Below, piece after piece: positions 1 to 5,322 of a DNA stretch of 7,310 nt. The first letter of the stretch is position 1. Every line of letters begins with the position of its first letter. Made by a program: the position numbers and the translations under genes. The stretch lies in NCBI GenBank assembly GCA_964460185.1, contig CAYWTM010000150.1, positions 1 through 7,310 on the forward strand, in the 5' to 3' direction. Under the pieces are notes generated by a model. That model was not told the DNA's origin and ran no database searches. It was given only the letters and a program-made list of their open reading frames with translations. Source of the stretch: JAVJPJ01 sp040217295 (lineage in GTDB: Bacteria; Pseudomonadota; Alphaproteobacteria; Rhodobacterales; Rhodobacteraceae).

Positions 1-50
1 TAGGCCTGCCGCCAGCGTTCGTTCTGAGCCAGGATCAAACTCTCAAGTTG
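1..50 (-). rRNA. rrs: 16S ribosomal RNA, 5' end only (gene runs off the left edge)
   Basis: The reverse complement reads as the start of bacterial 16S rRNA. It contains the universal 27F primer region (AGAGTTTGATCCTGGCTCAG, complement of positions 24-43), followed by AACGAACGCTGGCGGCAGGC, a form typical of alphaproteobacteria. Only about the first 50 bases are present, so the rest of the rRNA operon lies to the left of the window. The exact mature 5' end is not fixed by sequence alone; I place it near position 50 because CAACTTGAGAGTTTGATCC is the usual alphaproteobacterial beginning. Transcription runs leftward, in the same direction as msrP, msrQ and clpB. Confidence 0.95.
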
Positions 51-448
51 AAAGATCGTTGCCGATCTATCCTTGACGTTCGAACCTCTGCACATCGTTC
101 CACGATGCTCCGGCTAGGAAACATCGTCGAACAGTTTTCTGTTTGTTGTGCTTCGGGTTTCATCAGAAACCGAAAGCCGTCCAAACAGTGAAGCTGACAC
201 TAGATTATCGGGTTGCCCCTACTAGCGCGATATACAGACGTTGATCCATCGAATGAACCAAACCGCCCACATATCTCTTCAGTATCCAGCAATTTCAAAG
301 AGCGTGAGACAAAGAAAACAGAGATGCGCCGTAACTTGTTTGGCGCGCCCCGCCTGCATTCTCTCGATTTTATTCTGCGTCTCGTTGCTTTGGCGTTTCC
401 GCTTCGGCCCGTCTGGCGCCCCGTTGGTGCATCTCTGCGCCGCCGGTG
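51..448 (-). ncRNA. 16S rRNA precursor leader (promoter-proximal spacer)
   Basis: This 400-base gene-free stretch lies between the rRNA promoter and the 16S gene and is best explained as the transcribed leader. Read on the minus strand it holds several hairpins: AGATCG-GCAA-CGATCT with a GNRA tetraloop just before 16S (53-68), CATCGT/ACGATG (93-107), AACAG/CTGTT around four A residues (130-143) and GGTTTC/GAAACC (156-171). It also holds a boxA-like sequence at 291-303 and a long-range 9-bp pairing between 319-327 and 429-437. Such leaders assist antitermination and RNase III processing in other bacteria. The 3' partner of the processing stem lies outside the window. No convincing coding region is present; short open frames here lack ribosome sites. 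Confidence 0.7.
291..303 (-). promoter_or_regulatory. boxA-type antitermination element of the rRNA leader
   Basis: The minus strand reads GCTCTTTGAAATT, close to the rRNA boxA consensus (E. coli TGCTCTTTAACA) bound as RNA by the NusB-NusE complex. It lies about 240 bases before the 16S gene and about 150 bases after the promoter, which is where boxA belongs. A long stem in the RNA (319-327 with 429-437) ends about 15 bases before it. The assignment rests on sequence similarity and position. Confidence 0.65.
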
Positions 449-454
449 AGGGGG

Positions 455-483
455 TGTTTACGGTTGGGGCTCCGGACCCGCAA
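455..483 (-). promoter_or_regulatory. rRNA operon promoter (-35 TTGCGG, 17 bp, -10 TAAACA)
   Basis: The minus strand has TTGCGG at 478-483 and TAAACA at 455-460, separated by exactly 17 bases, followed by a GC-rich discriminator (CCCCCTCACC). The -10 lacks the T at its last position, as is common in Rhodobacterales promoters. Transcription would start near 448. GC-rich discriminators are a hallmark of rRNA promoters under stringent control. No other good sigma-70-like pair was found between here and the 16S gene, so I take it as the main promoter, but tandem promoters cannot be excluded. Confidence 0.6.
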
Positions 484-560
484 GAGCTTTTTTTCAGAAA
501 GATGCGATTTTTTGCGGAAAAAGAGTAATTCACTTTATTTTCAAGGAATTACGATCTCCA
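484..560 (-). promoter_or_regulatory. AT-rich tract upstream of the rRNA promoter (UP-element-like), with an inverted repeat
   Basis: Just upstream of the -35 box lie runs of A and T (for example 487-494 and 508-513) in an otherwise GC-rich chromosome. Such tracts commonly bind the RNA polymerase alpha subunit (UP element) at rRNA promoters. Within it is the inverted repeat GTAATTC (525-531) / GAATTAC (546-552). Its half-sites are centred 21 bp apart, about two helical turns, which could be a protein-binding site. Function is inferred from base composition and position only. Confidence 0.45.
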
Positions 561-605
561 AAAACTTTACTATCCGGTGCATTCTCGTGTTGGCCGACAT
601 GGAAA

Positions 606-635
606 GGGGCGACTCAGGTTGCTCTGAATCGCCCC
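606..635 (-). terminator. Terminator of the msrP-msrQ transcript
   Basis: The arms GGGGCGACTCAG (606-617) and CTGAATCGCCCC (624-635) form a 12-bp hairpin with a 6-base loop. Read on the minus strand, the one imperfect position becomes a G-U wobble, whereas on the plus strand it is a C-A mismatch, so the structure favours minus-strand RNA. It is followed on that strand by CUUUCC, a weak U-tract. It lies about 65 bases past the msrQ stop and upstream of the rRNA promoter, where it would stop msr transcription from running into rrn. A second hairpin without a U-tract (683-707) overlaps the msrQ stop codon. Confidence 0.65.
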
Positions 636-644
636 GTCTTGTGG

Positions 645-653
645 TTATGCACA
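645..653 (+). promoter_or_regulatory. Isolated DnaA-box-like sequence TTATGCACA
   Basis: TTATGCACA matches the relaxed DnaA box TTATNCACA. It sits in the 94-base gap between the msrQ stop and the terminator-rrn region. No second convincing box and no AT-rich unwinding region are next to it, so an origin is not supported. It could be a DnaA regulatory or titration site, or chance. Confidence 0.2.
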
Positions 654-699
654 GAGCTATCCCCAGATATGGGGCAAATCACCCCGAGTCTCCCGAGAC

Positions 700-1341
700 T
701 CATCGGGCGACTCGCGCCGCCGGCCGCCGAATCCGAAGCGCCAGAAGCCCCAGGACCGCAAAAAGGTAGACGAGCGGCTCGATCTGAAAACCTTTCGCAA
801 GCCAGACATAGTGCAGCGCGCCCAGGACAGCTGCCGGATAGGCCAGCTTGTGCAGCTTGCGCCATGATGCGGCCCCCAACTTGCGCACCGACCAGTTGTT
901 GGAGGTCAGCCCAAGCGGGATCAGCGCCAGGAACCCGGCCATGCCGATCGTGACATAGGGGCGTTCAAGGATGTCGGCCCACATGGCGGACACACGCTGC
1001 ACGTCCAGAACCGCCCAGACCAGGAAATGCGCCAGCACGAACGCGAATGTCAGAACGCCGATGGCCCGCCGGAACGGCATCAGGTTGATGCCGACCCGCT
1101 GCCGGATCGGCGTGACCGCCAACCCCGCCACCAGAAGCTGCAGCGCGATCTCCCCGTACCGGTGCTCGAGCGCCTCGATCGGCTCGACGCCAAGACCGCC
1201 GGTCGCGGCAAGATAGAACAGCCAACCGCCCCAGGCGGCGCCCACCATATATAACGTCCATGGTGGGACCCGGCGCAGCGCACCGTTGATGCTGTCCTTG
1301 AGCGGCCTGCCGGGCTTTGAGGTCTGCGTTATCTCGGACAA
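700..1341 (-). CDS. msrQ: MsrQ, haem-binding membrane subunit of the periplasmic methionine-sulfoxide reductase system
   Basis: This 213-residue protein (formerly YedZ) passes electrons from the respiratory chain or a cytoplasmic flavin reductase to MsrP, which repairs oxidised methionine in periplasmic proteins. It belongs to the ferric-reductase-like transmembrane family. Hydrophobic segments lie near residues 29-48, 64-78, 94-113, 127-146, 165-181 and 186-204. His105, His164 and His177 have nearly the spacing of the conserved haem-ligand histidines known in E. coli MsrQ. Family-type stretches include PIRQRVGINLMPFRR (78-92) and WRKLHKLAYP (160-169). The start is a TTG one codon after the msrP stop and in the same frame. 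A GGAG lies 12 bases upstream, inside msrP, and there is no ATG before residue 32, which would remove part of the first helix. The pair is clearly an operon with coupled translation. Confidence 0.93.
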   Translation of the reverse strand: MSEITQTSKPGRPLKDSINGALRRVPPWTLYMVGAAWGGWLFYLAATGGLGVEPIEALEHRYGEIALQLLVAGLAVTPIRQRVGINLMPFRRAIGVLTFAFVLAHFLVWAVLDVQRVSAMWADILERPYVTIGMAGFLALIPLGLTSNNWSVRKLGAASWRKLHKLAYPAAVLGALHYVWLAKGFQIEPLVYLFAVLGLLALRIRRPAARVAR

Positions 1342-1344
1342 GGA

Positions 1345-2259
1345 TCAATGAAACTCCAGCAGGTCCATGCCGTCGTACAGGCTGGCCACTTCTTCTTCGT
1401 ACCCATTGAACATCAAGGTGGGCATCCGTGCCGAAAACAGACCACCGCCGATGCGCCGTTCTTCCGCCTGGCTCCAGCGCGGGTGCGGGCGGTTCGGGTT
1501 CACGTTGGAATAGAAGCCGTATTCCTGCGCCGAATAGGTGTTCCAGGCCGTTACCGGCTGTTCATCGGTCAGCGTGATCCGCACGATCGACTTGATCGAC
1601 TTGTATCCGTATTTCCATGGCACCACCAAACGGATCGGCGCGCCGTTCTGGTTGGGCATCGGCTCTCCGTAGATGCCGGTCGCCATGATGGTCAGCGGGT
1701 GCATCGCCTCGTCCAGGCGCAGGCCCTCGCGGTAGGGCCATTCGATCACCGGCACACGCAGGCCCGGCATCTCTTCGGGGCGGGCAAGGGTTTCGAACGC
1801 CACATACCGCGCGCCATCCTGCACACCCACACGGTTCAGCAGGTCCGCCAGTTCAAAGCCGTTCCACGGCACCACCATCGACCACCGCTCGACACAACGC
1901 AGACGATAGATGCGTTCCTCGACCGTCATGCCTTCCATGATCTGCTCGAAGGAATAAGTGCCGGGGTTGTCGACCATGCCGTCGATCTCGATCGACCACG
2001 GCGTGGTCGTCATCTGGCCAGCGTGTCGCGCGGGGTCATCCTTGCCCGTGCCGAACTCGTAGAAATTGTTGTAGCTGGTGATCTCTTCAAAGGTGTTGGG
2101 GGTCAGGTCCCAGGCATCCTCGGCCGCCCTCGCCTGCGTCCCCAAAAGACCTGCACCCAGCAACGCACCGCTGCCCATCATGATCTGGCGGCGGTTCAGG
2201 TATATCTCTTTGGGCGTGACGTCATCCCAGGTCAGGTCCGGTTTGTAGCGATGTGCCAT
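1345..2259 (-). CDS. msrP: MsrP, periplasmic molybdenum-dependent protein-methionine-sulfoxide reductase
   Basis: This 304-residue protein (formerly YedY) reduces methionine sulfoxide in envelope proteins, using a molybdopterin cofactor and electrons from MsrQ. It has a twin-arginine signal, NRRQIMM at 22-28, followed by a hydrophobic Gly/Ala stretch and a likely cleavage after ARA or ARAA near residue 45. This fits export as a folded Mo enzyme. Cys122 in RLRCVERWSMVVPW is the expected Mo ligand, and GAPIRLVVPWKYGYKSIKSI (207-226) is a strong family motif of the oxidoreductase molybdopterin fold. The length is normal. I chose the ATG at 2259 because AAGGAGA (2264-2270) precedes it at a normal distance. 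An in-frame ATG 22 codons upstream would add a cysteine-rich, non-homologous-looking tail. It is the first gene of the msrP-msrQ operon. Confidence 0.95.
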   Translation of the reverse strand: MAHRYKPDLTWDDVTPKEIYLNRRQIMMGSGALLGAGLLGTQARAAEDAWDLTPNTFEEITSYNNFYEFGTGKDDPARHAGQMTTTPWSIEIDGMVDNPGTYSFEQIMEGMTVEERIYRLRCVERWSMVVPWNGFELADLLNRVGVQDGARYVAFETLARPEEMPGLRVPVIEWPYREGLRLDEAMHPLTIMATGIYGEPMPNQNGAPIRLVVPWKYGYKSIKSIVRITLTDEQPVTAWNTYSAQEYGFYSNVNPNRPHPRWSQAEERRIGGGLFSARMPTLMFNGYEEEVASLYDGMDLLEFH

Positions 2260-2308
2260 GGTGCTCTCCTTCGCGGCTTGTGCGCAACCTGCACCAAGAC
2301 ATGGGGCG

Positions 2309-2360
2309 CATGACAGCCATGACATGCAATCTCACGAAACCTTTAGGCAGATGTCATCTG
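2309..2360. promoter_or_regulatory. Repeats upstream of msrP: two CATGACA direct repeats and a CAGATG-T-CATCTG palindrome
   Basis: The 155-base gap before msrP holds CATGACA at 2309-2315 and again at 2318-2324, nine bases apart. It also holds a perfect 6-bp inverted repeat at 2348-2360 whose core ATGACAT resembles the same word. No clear -35/-10 pair was found on the minus strand here, so the promoter of msrP is not located. In E. coli msrPQ is induced by a two-component system (HprSR). Whether these repeats bind a regulator here is inference. Confidence 0.3.
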
Positions 2361-2387
2361 AGAACCGCCGTTGCGCCCGCCTCGGAC

Positions 2388-2408
2388 AGCCGCCAAATAC
2401 CGGCGGCT
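2388..2408 (-). terminator. Hairpin just after the glutamate-synthase-like gene, possible weak terminator
   Basis: AGCCGCC (2388-2394) and GGCGGCT (2402-2408) make a perfect 7-bp stem around a 7-base loop, beginning six bases after the stop of the upstream gene. No U-tract follows on the minus strand, so it may be a weak terminator or an mRNA 3' stabiliser. If it leaks, msrP and msrQ could be partly cotranscribed with the upstream gene. Confidence 0.4.
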
Positions 2409-2414
2409 CACGCC

Positions 2415-3881
2415 CTAATCCGTGGGAAACATCTCGTCCATCGGCACGCTCGACCCGTCCGGCTGGACCAGGCGCACATGTTTGCGCCGCAGCTTGCGGG
2501 GCTCCGGCACGCCGACGGAATGCGCGATGGTTTCCACCTCGTTCACGATCGACTTGGCATATAGCGCCACGCGCTTGTCCTTTTCCTCGACCACCAGACC
2601 GGCCTGGAACCGCGGATCATGGGTGGTGATGCCCGTGGGGCAGGTATTCTTGTGGCACTTGAGCGCCTGAATGCAGCCAAGCGAGAACATGAAGCCGCGC
2701 GCCGAGGTCACGAAATCCGCCCCCGCCGCCAGCGCCCAGGCCACGTCGCCGGGGTTCACCAGCTTGCCCGACGCCACGATGCGGATCCGGTCCCTCAACC
2801 CGGCTCTGTTGCGCAGATCGGTCAGCATCGGCAGCGCCTCGCGGATCGACATCCCCACAAGATCCATAAGCGGCATGGGCGCCGCCCCCGTGCCGCCCTC
2901 GCCGCCGTCCAGCGTTATGAAATCCGGCGCACTCTCGATGCCGCGCGCCTTGATCTCTTCAAACAGGTCCTGAAACTGCCTTTCGCCGCCCATGACTGTC
3001 TTGATGCCGACGGGTTTTCCTGTGACCTCGCGGATATGTCCGATCAGATCCAGCAATTCGGCCACGTTGGACGCGTCGCGGTGGCGGTTGGGGCTGATCC
3101 CGTCCTGTCCCTTGGGAAGGCCGCGGATCCGGGCGATCTCGTCGGTGATCTTGGCCGCGGGCAAAATGCCCCCCTTGCCGGGTTTGGCGCCTTGGGCCAG
3201 CTTCAACTCGAACATCTTGACCTGGGTATGCGCCGCTATCTTGCGCAATGCATCATCATCAAGATTGCCCTGGGCGTCACGCACGCCGTATTTCGCCGTG
3301 CCGATCTGGAACACGATGTCGGCCTCACCCTCGAGGTGATAGGGGGACAGACCGCCTTCGCCGGTATTCATCCACATTCCGGCCATCCGCGCCCCCCGGC
3401 TCAGCGCGCGCACCGCGGGGGCCGAGATCGCGCCATAGCTCATGCCGGAAATGTTGAAGATGGATCGCGCCTGATAGGGGAACAACGCGCCCGGACCGAT
3501 CTCCAGCGGTTCGGAGCTGCTGAACTGGTCATCCAGCGGCGGAAACGGGTCCGGGGTAAACAGCGGTGTGCCGACCACGCTGATGTTGCGCGTCGATCCG
3601 AACGGCCGCGTGTTCGATCCGCCCTCGGACGCGTGCTGCACCCATTCACGCTGCGCCCTGTTGAAGGGCAGTTCTTCACGGTCCATGGCAAAGAAGTACT
3701 GGCGAAAGAATTCACCAAGGGTCGAGAACAGCCCGCGGAACCGGCCGATCACCGGATAATTGCGCCGGATCGCGTCGCCCTTCTGGCTGCGATCAATGAC
3801 AAAGACGATCACCGCCAACAGCGCCGCCACCCCGATGACCAGCCAAAAGGCGATGGCCATGGCCTCCAGATACCAAGTCAC
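2415..3881 (-). CDS. Membrane-anchored FMN/3Fe-4S glutamate-synthase-like protein
   Basis: The 488-residue protein carries the FMN-binding synthase domain of the large glutamate synthase subunit but lacks the N-terminal glutaminase domain, like other stand-alone 'FMN-binding glutamate synthase family' proteins. A hydrophobic segment (about 8-29) suggests an N-terminal membrane anchor. Core motifs include GMSYGAIS (146-153), TGEGG (173-177), KPGKGG (233-238), GISPNRHRD (261-269) and DGGEGGTGAAP (325-335). Cys403, Cys409 and Cys414 (CIQALKCHKNTCPTG) have the 6- and 5-residue spacing of the glutamate synthase [3Fe-4S] cluster. I chose the GTG at 3881 because GGAGGAG (3888-3894) stands six bases upstream. 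An ATG seven codons later has an SD too close to it, and starts further upstream add a hydrophilic, cysteine-containing leader. The true reaction of this subfamily is not established, and ordinary glutamate synthesis is not implied. Confidence 0.88.
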   Translation of the reverse strand: MTWYLEAMAIAFWLVIGVAALLAVIVFVIDRSQKGDAIRRNYPVIGRFRGLFSTLGEFFRQYFFAMDREELPFNRAQREWVQHASEGGSNTRPFGSTRNISVVGTPLFTPDPFPPLDDQFSSSEPLEIGPGALFPYQARSIFNISGMSYGAISAPAVRALSRGARMAGMWMNTGEGGLSPYHLEGEADIVFQIGTAKYGVRDAQGNLDDDALRKIAAHTQVKMFELKLAQGAKPGKGGILPAAKITDEIARIRGLPKGQDGISPNRHRDASNVAELLDLIGHIREVTGKPVGIKTVMGGERQFQDLFEEIKARGIESAPDFITLDGGEGGTGAAPMPLMDLVGMSIREALPMLTDLRNRAGLRDRIRIVASGKLVNPGDVAWALAAGADFVTSARGFMFSLGCIQALKCHKNTCPTGITTHDPRFQAGLVVEEKDKRVALYAKSIVNEVETIAHSVGVPEPRKLRRKHVRLVQPDGSSVPMDEMFPTD

Positions 3882-3994
3882 GGACGGCTCCTCCCCAGTC
3901 CTGGCGCAACGCCGCATGAAACAAAACACATGTTCTGGATAACGTCCTCTCACATCATTTCACACCAATTTTACTGGAAACGAGCCGGTTCGCT

Positions 3995-4022
3995 CGCTTA
4001 GCGCCAGGGGTCTGCCCGTCAA
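3995..4022 (-). promoter_or_regulatory. Possible promoter of the glutamate-synthase-like gene (TTGACG, 16 bp, TAAGCG)
   Basis: On the minus strand TTGACG (4017-4022) and TAAGCG (3995-4000) are separated by 16 bases, giving a leader of about 105 bases before the GTG start. The -35 is good and the -10 is only fair. A 5-bp inverted repeat (3981-3996) overlaps the -10 and start region. In this 252-base divergent gap I found no equally good promoter for the plus-strand FAS1 gene. Confidence 0.4.
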
Positions 4023-4030
4023 GTCCATTG

Positions 4031-4042
4031 GCGAAAATTCGC
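4031..4042. promoter_or_regulatory. Inverted repeat GCGAA-AA-TTCGC in the divergent intergenic region
   Basis: A 5-bp perfect inverted repeat with a 2-base centre lies between the divergent glutamate-synthase-like and FAS1 genes, immediately upstream of the proposed minus-strand -35 box. It has the shape of a small operator but could be chance. No regulator gene is nearby. Confidence 0.25.
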
Positions 4043-4083
4043 TTCACTTGAAAGAAATTTACCTCCGCCCAGTTCTCGCAGCA

Positions 4084-4112
4084 ACGGAGGCACCAACGCC
4101 TCCGTGGTTTTT
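4084..4112 (+). terminator. Terminator-like hairpin in the leader of the first FAS1 gene
   Basis: ACGGAGGC (4084-4091) and GCCTCCGT (4098-4105) form a perfect 8-bp stem with loop ACCAAC, followed by GG and five T residues (4108-4112). This is a textbook Rho-independent terminator shape, yet it lies only about 20 bases before the start codon of a well-formed gene on the same strand. Either it attenuates expression of that gene, or it ends a short RNA transcribed from the gap, or it mainly stabilises the mRNA 5' end. The ribosome site (4121-4126) lies just past it and is not sequestered. Confidence 0.55.
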
Positions 4113-4133
4113 GAACCAATGGAGAAATTACCC

Positions 4134-4613
4134 ATGCGTAAGCTCATGATCGCTTTGACTGCCTCGACCGCACTGGCCGCACCTGCTTTCGCCGCTGGCC
4201 ACGGCATGAACATCGTGGAAACCGCCGCCGAAGCCGGCAGCTTTACCACGCTTCTGGCCGCAGCCGAGGCCGCCGGTCTTGTCGACACGCTGACCAGCGA
4301 AGGCCCGTTCACCGTTTTCGCGCCCACCGATGACGCCTTCGCCGCGCTGCCCGAGGGCACCGTCGAAAGCCTGCTTCTGCCCGAGAACGTTGACCAGCTG
4401 GTCGCCATCTTGACCTACCACGTCGTCCCAGGCGCCGTGATGTCGACCGACCTGTCAGACGGCATGATGGCAACCACCGTTCAGGGCTCCGATGTCACCA
4501 TCGGCACCATGGGCGGCGTGACCGTCAATGGCGCCAATGTCGTTGCCGCGGACATCGAAGCGTCCAACGGCGTCATCCACGTCATCGACGCGGTCATCCT
4601 TCCGACCATGTAA
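4134..4613 (+). CDS. Secreted fasciclin (FAS1) domain protein with Sec-type signal peptide
   Basis: The 159-residue protein is a single FAS1 domain behind a signal peptide. FAS1 domains are adhesion or ligand-binding modules; the partner in most bacteria is unknown. Residues 1-21 (MRKLM, then a hydrophobic Ala-rich stretch ending AFAA) form a Sec signal, with likely cleavage after Ala20 or Ala21. The FAS1 H1 motif FTVFAPTDDAF spans 59-69, the conserved Tyr-His pair is at 95-96 (TYHVVPG) and the H2 motif GVIHVIDAVILP is at 146-157, so the domain is complete. The ATG at 4134 has GGAGAA seven bases upstream. An in-frame GTG at 4104 lies inside a hairpin arm and is rejected. A tandem paralogue follows 107 bases downstream, beyond a terminator. 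Confidence 0.93.
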   Translation: MRKLMIALTASTALAAPAFAAGHGMNIVETAAEAGSFTTLLAAAEAAGLVDTLTSEGPFTVFAPTDDAFAALPEGTVESLLLPENVDQLVAILTYHVVPGAVMSTDLSDGMMATTVQGSDVTIGTMGGVTVNGANVVAADIEASNGVIHVIDAVILPTM

Positions 4614-4628
4614 GACACATGTCGTTTA

Positions 4629-4658
4629 GGCGGGCGCACCATTCCCGGTGCGCCCGCC
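4629..4658 (+). terminator. Terminator of the first FAS1 gene
   Basis: GGCGGGCGCACC (4629-4640) and GGTGCGCCCGCC (4647-4658) form a perfect 12-bp, very GC-rich stem with a 6-base loop, 15 bases after the stop codon. The tail ATTTCATG is only weakly T-rich. The hairpin separates the two FAS1 genes, though no obvious promoter lies between it and the second gene, so partial read-through is likely. Confidence 0.7.
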
Positions 4659-4720
4659 ATTTCATGTAAAAACCGAAAAACCCGCAGATCATCCGAAACC
4701 AGAAAAGGGAGACACCAAAA

Positions 4721-5227
4721 ATGAACCGCCGCCAGTTTGTGACCAAATCAACGCTTGGCCTTGCCGCCGCCGCAGCCTCCGCCACCACGCTGACCGCGCT
4801 GCCCGCATTCGCGCAGTCGGGCACCATCGTGGACCTGGCAGTCGCCACCCCCGACCTCAGCACCCTCGTCACCGCAGTCCAGGCCGCAGGCCTTGTCGAC
4901 GCGCTGGCCGCACCGGGCTTCAAGACCGTTTTCGCCCCCACCAACGCCGCGTTCGAGGCCCTGCCCCACGGCGTTCTCGAAGGCCTGCTGGCCGACACCG
5001 ACGCCCTGACCAACGTCCTGACCTATCATGTGTCCGGCAGCTACTATCCGGCATCCGCCCTTTTGGGTCAGCGCGGCCGCGTGCCGACGCTGCAGGGCGG
5101 CTTCATCAGCGTGAACGCGACCCATGGTGGCGTCGTCCTGAACCGCAATACCAACGTGACCACGCCCGACGTGATGGCGTCGAACGGTGTCGTGCACATC
5201 ATCGACCGCGTGTTGCTGCCGCACTGA
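4721..5227 (+). CDS. Fasciclin (FAS1) domain protein with twin-arginine (Tat) signal
   Basis: The 168-residue protein is a second single-domain FAS1 protein, paralogous to its upstream neighbour. Its N-terminus MNRRQFVTKS followed by an Ala/Leu-rich stretch and PAFAQ (28-32) is a twin-arginine signal, with likely cleavage after Ala31. It would therefore be exported folded through the Tat system, unlike the Sec-type paralogue. FAS1 landmarks are KTVFAPTNAAF (68-78), the Tyr-His pair at 102-103 (TYHVSGSYYP) and GVVHIIDRVLLP (156-167) at the very C-terminus. AGGGAG (4706-4711) lies nine bases before the ATG. The middle of the domain (GQRGRVPTLQGG) has diverged from the first copy. No cofactor motif is visible that would explain Tat use. 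Confidence 0.93.
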   Translation: MNRRQFVTKSTLGLAAAAASATTLTALPAFAQSGTIVDLAVATPDLSTLVTAVQAAGLVDALAAPGFKTVFAPTNAAFEALPHGVLEGLLADTDALTNVLTYHVSGSYYPASALLGQRGRVPTLQGGFISVNATHGGVVLNRNTNVTTPDVMASNGVVHIIDRVLLPH

Positions 5228-5250
5228 TCGCGCAAGACAATCCACAGGGA

Positions 5251-5286
5251 AACGCCCCCGGTGCACAGGCAACGGGGGCGTTTTCG
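5251..5286 (+). terminator. Terminator of the second FAS1 gene, possibly bidirectional
   Basis: AACGCCCCCG (5251-5260) and CGGGGGCGTT (5273-5282) form a 10-bp stem with a 12-base loop, followed by T residues (5281-5284). It lies 23 bases after the FAS1 stop and between convergent genes, so it could also stop minus-strand transcription arriving from the small ORFs at 5323-5680. Confidence 0.8.
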
Positions 5287-5322
5287 TTTCGCTTGATCCG
5301 CTTCAGCAACGGTCGGTGAATT

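Noticed and set aside
270..298. Possible promoter TTGAAA - 17 bp - GATATG on the minus strand
   Set aside because: The TTGAAA is part of the boxA-like GCTCTTTGAAATT, and GATATG is a poor -10. The pair at 455-483 is better and boxA should lie downstream of the promoter.
213..528. Overlapping short open frames in the rRNA leader and promoter region
   Set aside because: They lie within the pre-rRNA leader and promoter, lack ribosome sites and have no protein-like sequence.
645..653. Chromosomal replication origin near the DnaA-like box
   Set aside because: There is a single box, no cluster, no AT-rich unwinding element and no origin-linked gene such as hemE, dnaA or parAB.
1348..2313. A 321-codon open frame on the plus strand opposite msrP
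   Set aside because: It lies fully antisense to msrP, which has clear motifs. Its product is rich in His, Arg and Val with no recognisable domain, as expected for the mirror of a GC-rich gene.
2260..2325. A longer MsrP starting 22 codons upstream
   Set aside because: The extra residues do not resemble a signal peptide, while the ATG at 2259 has a clear AAGGAGA ribosome site and a normal distance to the twin-arginine motif.
3882..3953. A longer glutamate-synthase-like protein with 24 more residues
   Set aside because: The GTG at 3881 has GGAGGAG six bases upstream. The extension is hydrophilic, contains cysteines and would sit in front of a membrane segment without family support.
2619..4001. 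A 460-codon open frame on the plus strand opposite the glutamate-synthase-like gene
   Set aside because: It is antisense to a gene with intact FMN and Fe-S motifs. It has no family motif, no ribosome site and biased composition (Arg, His, Ala, Gly).
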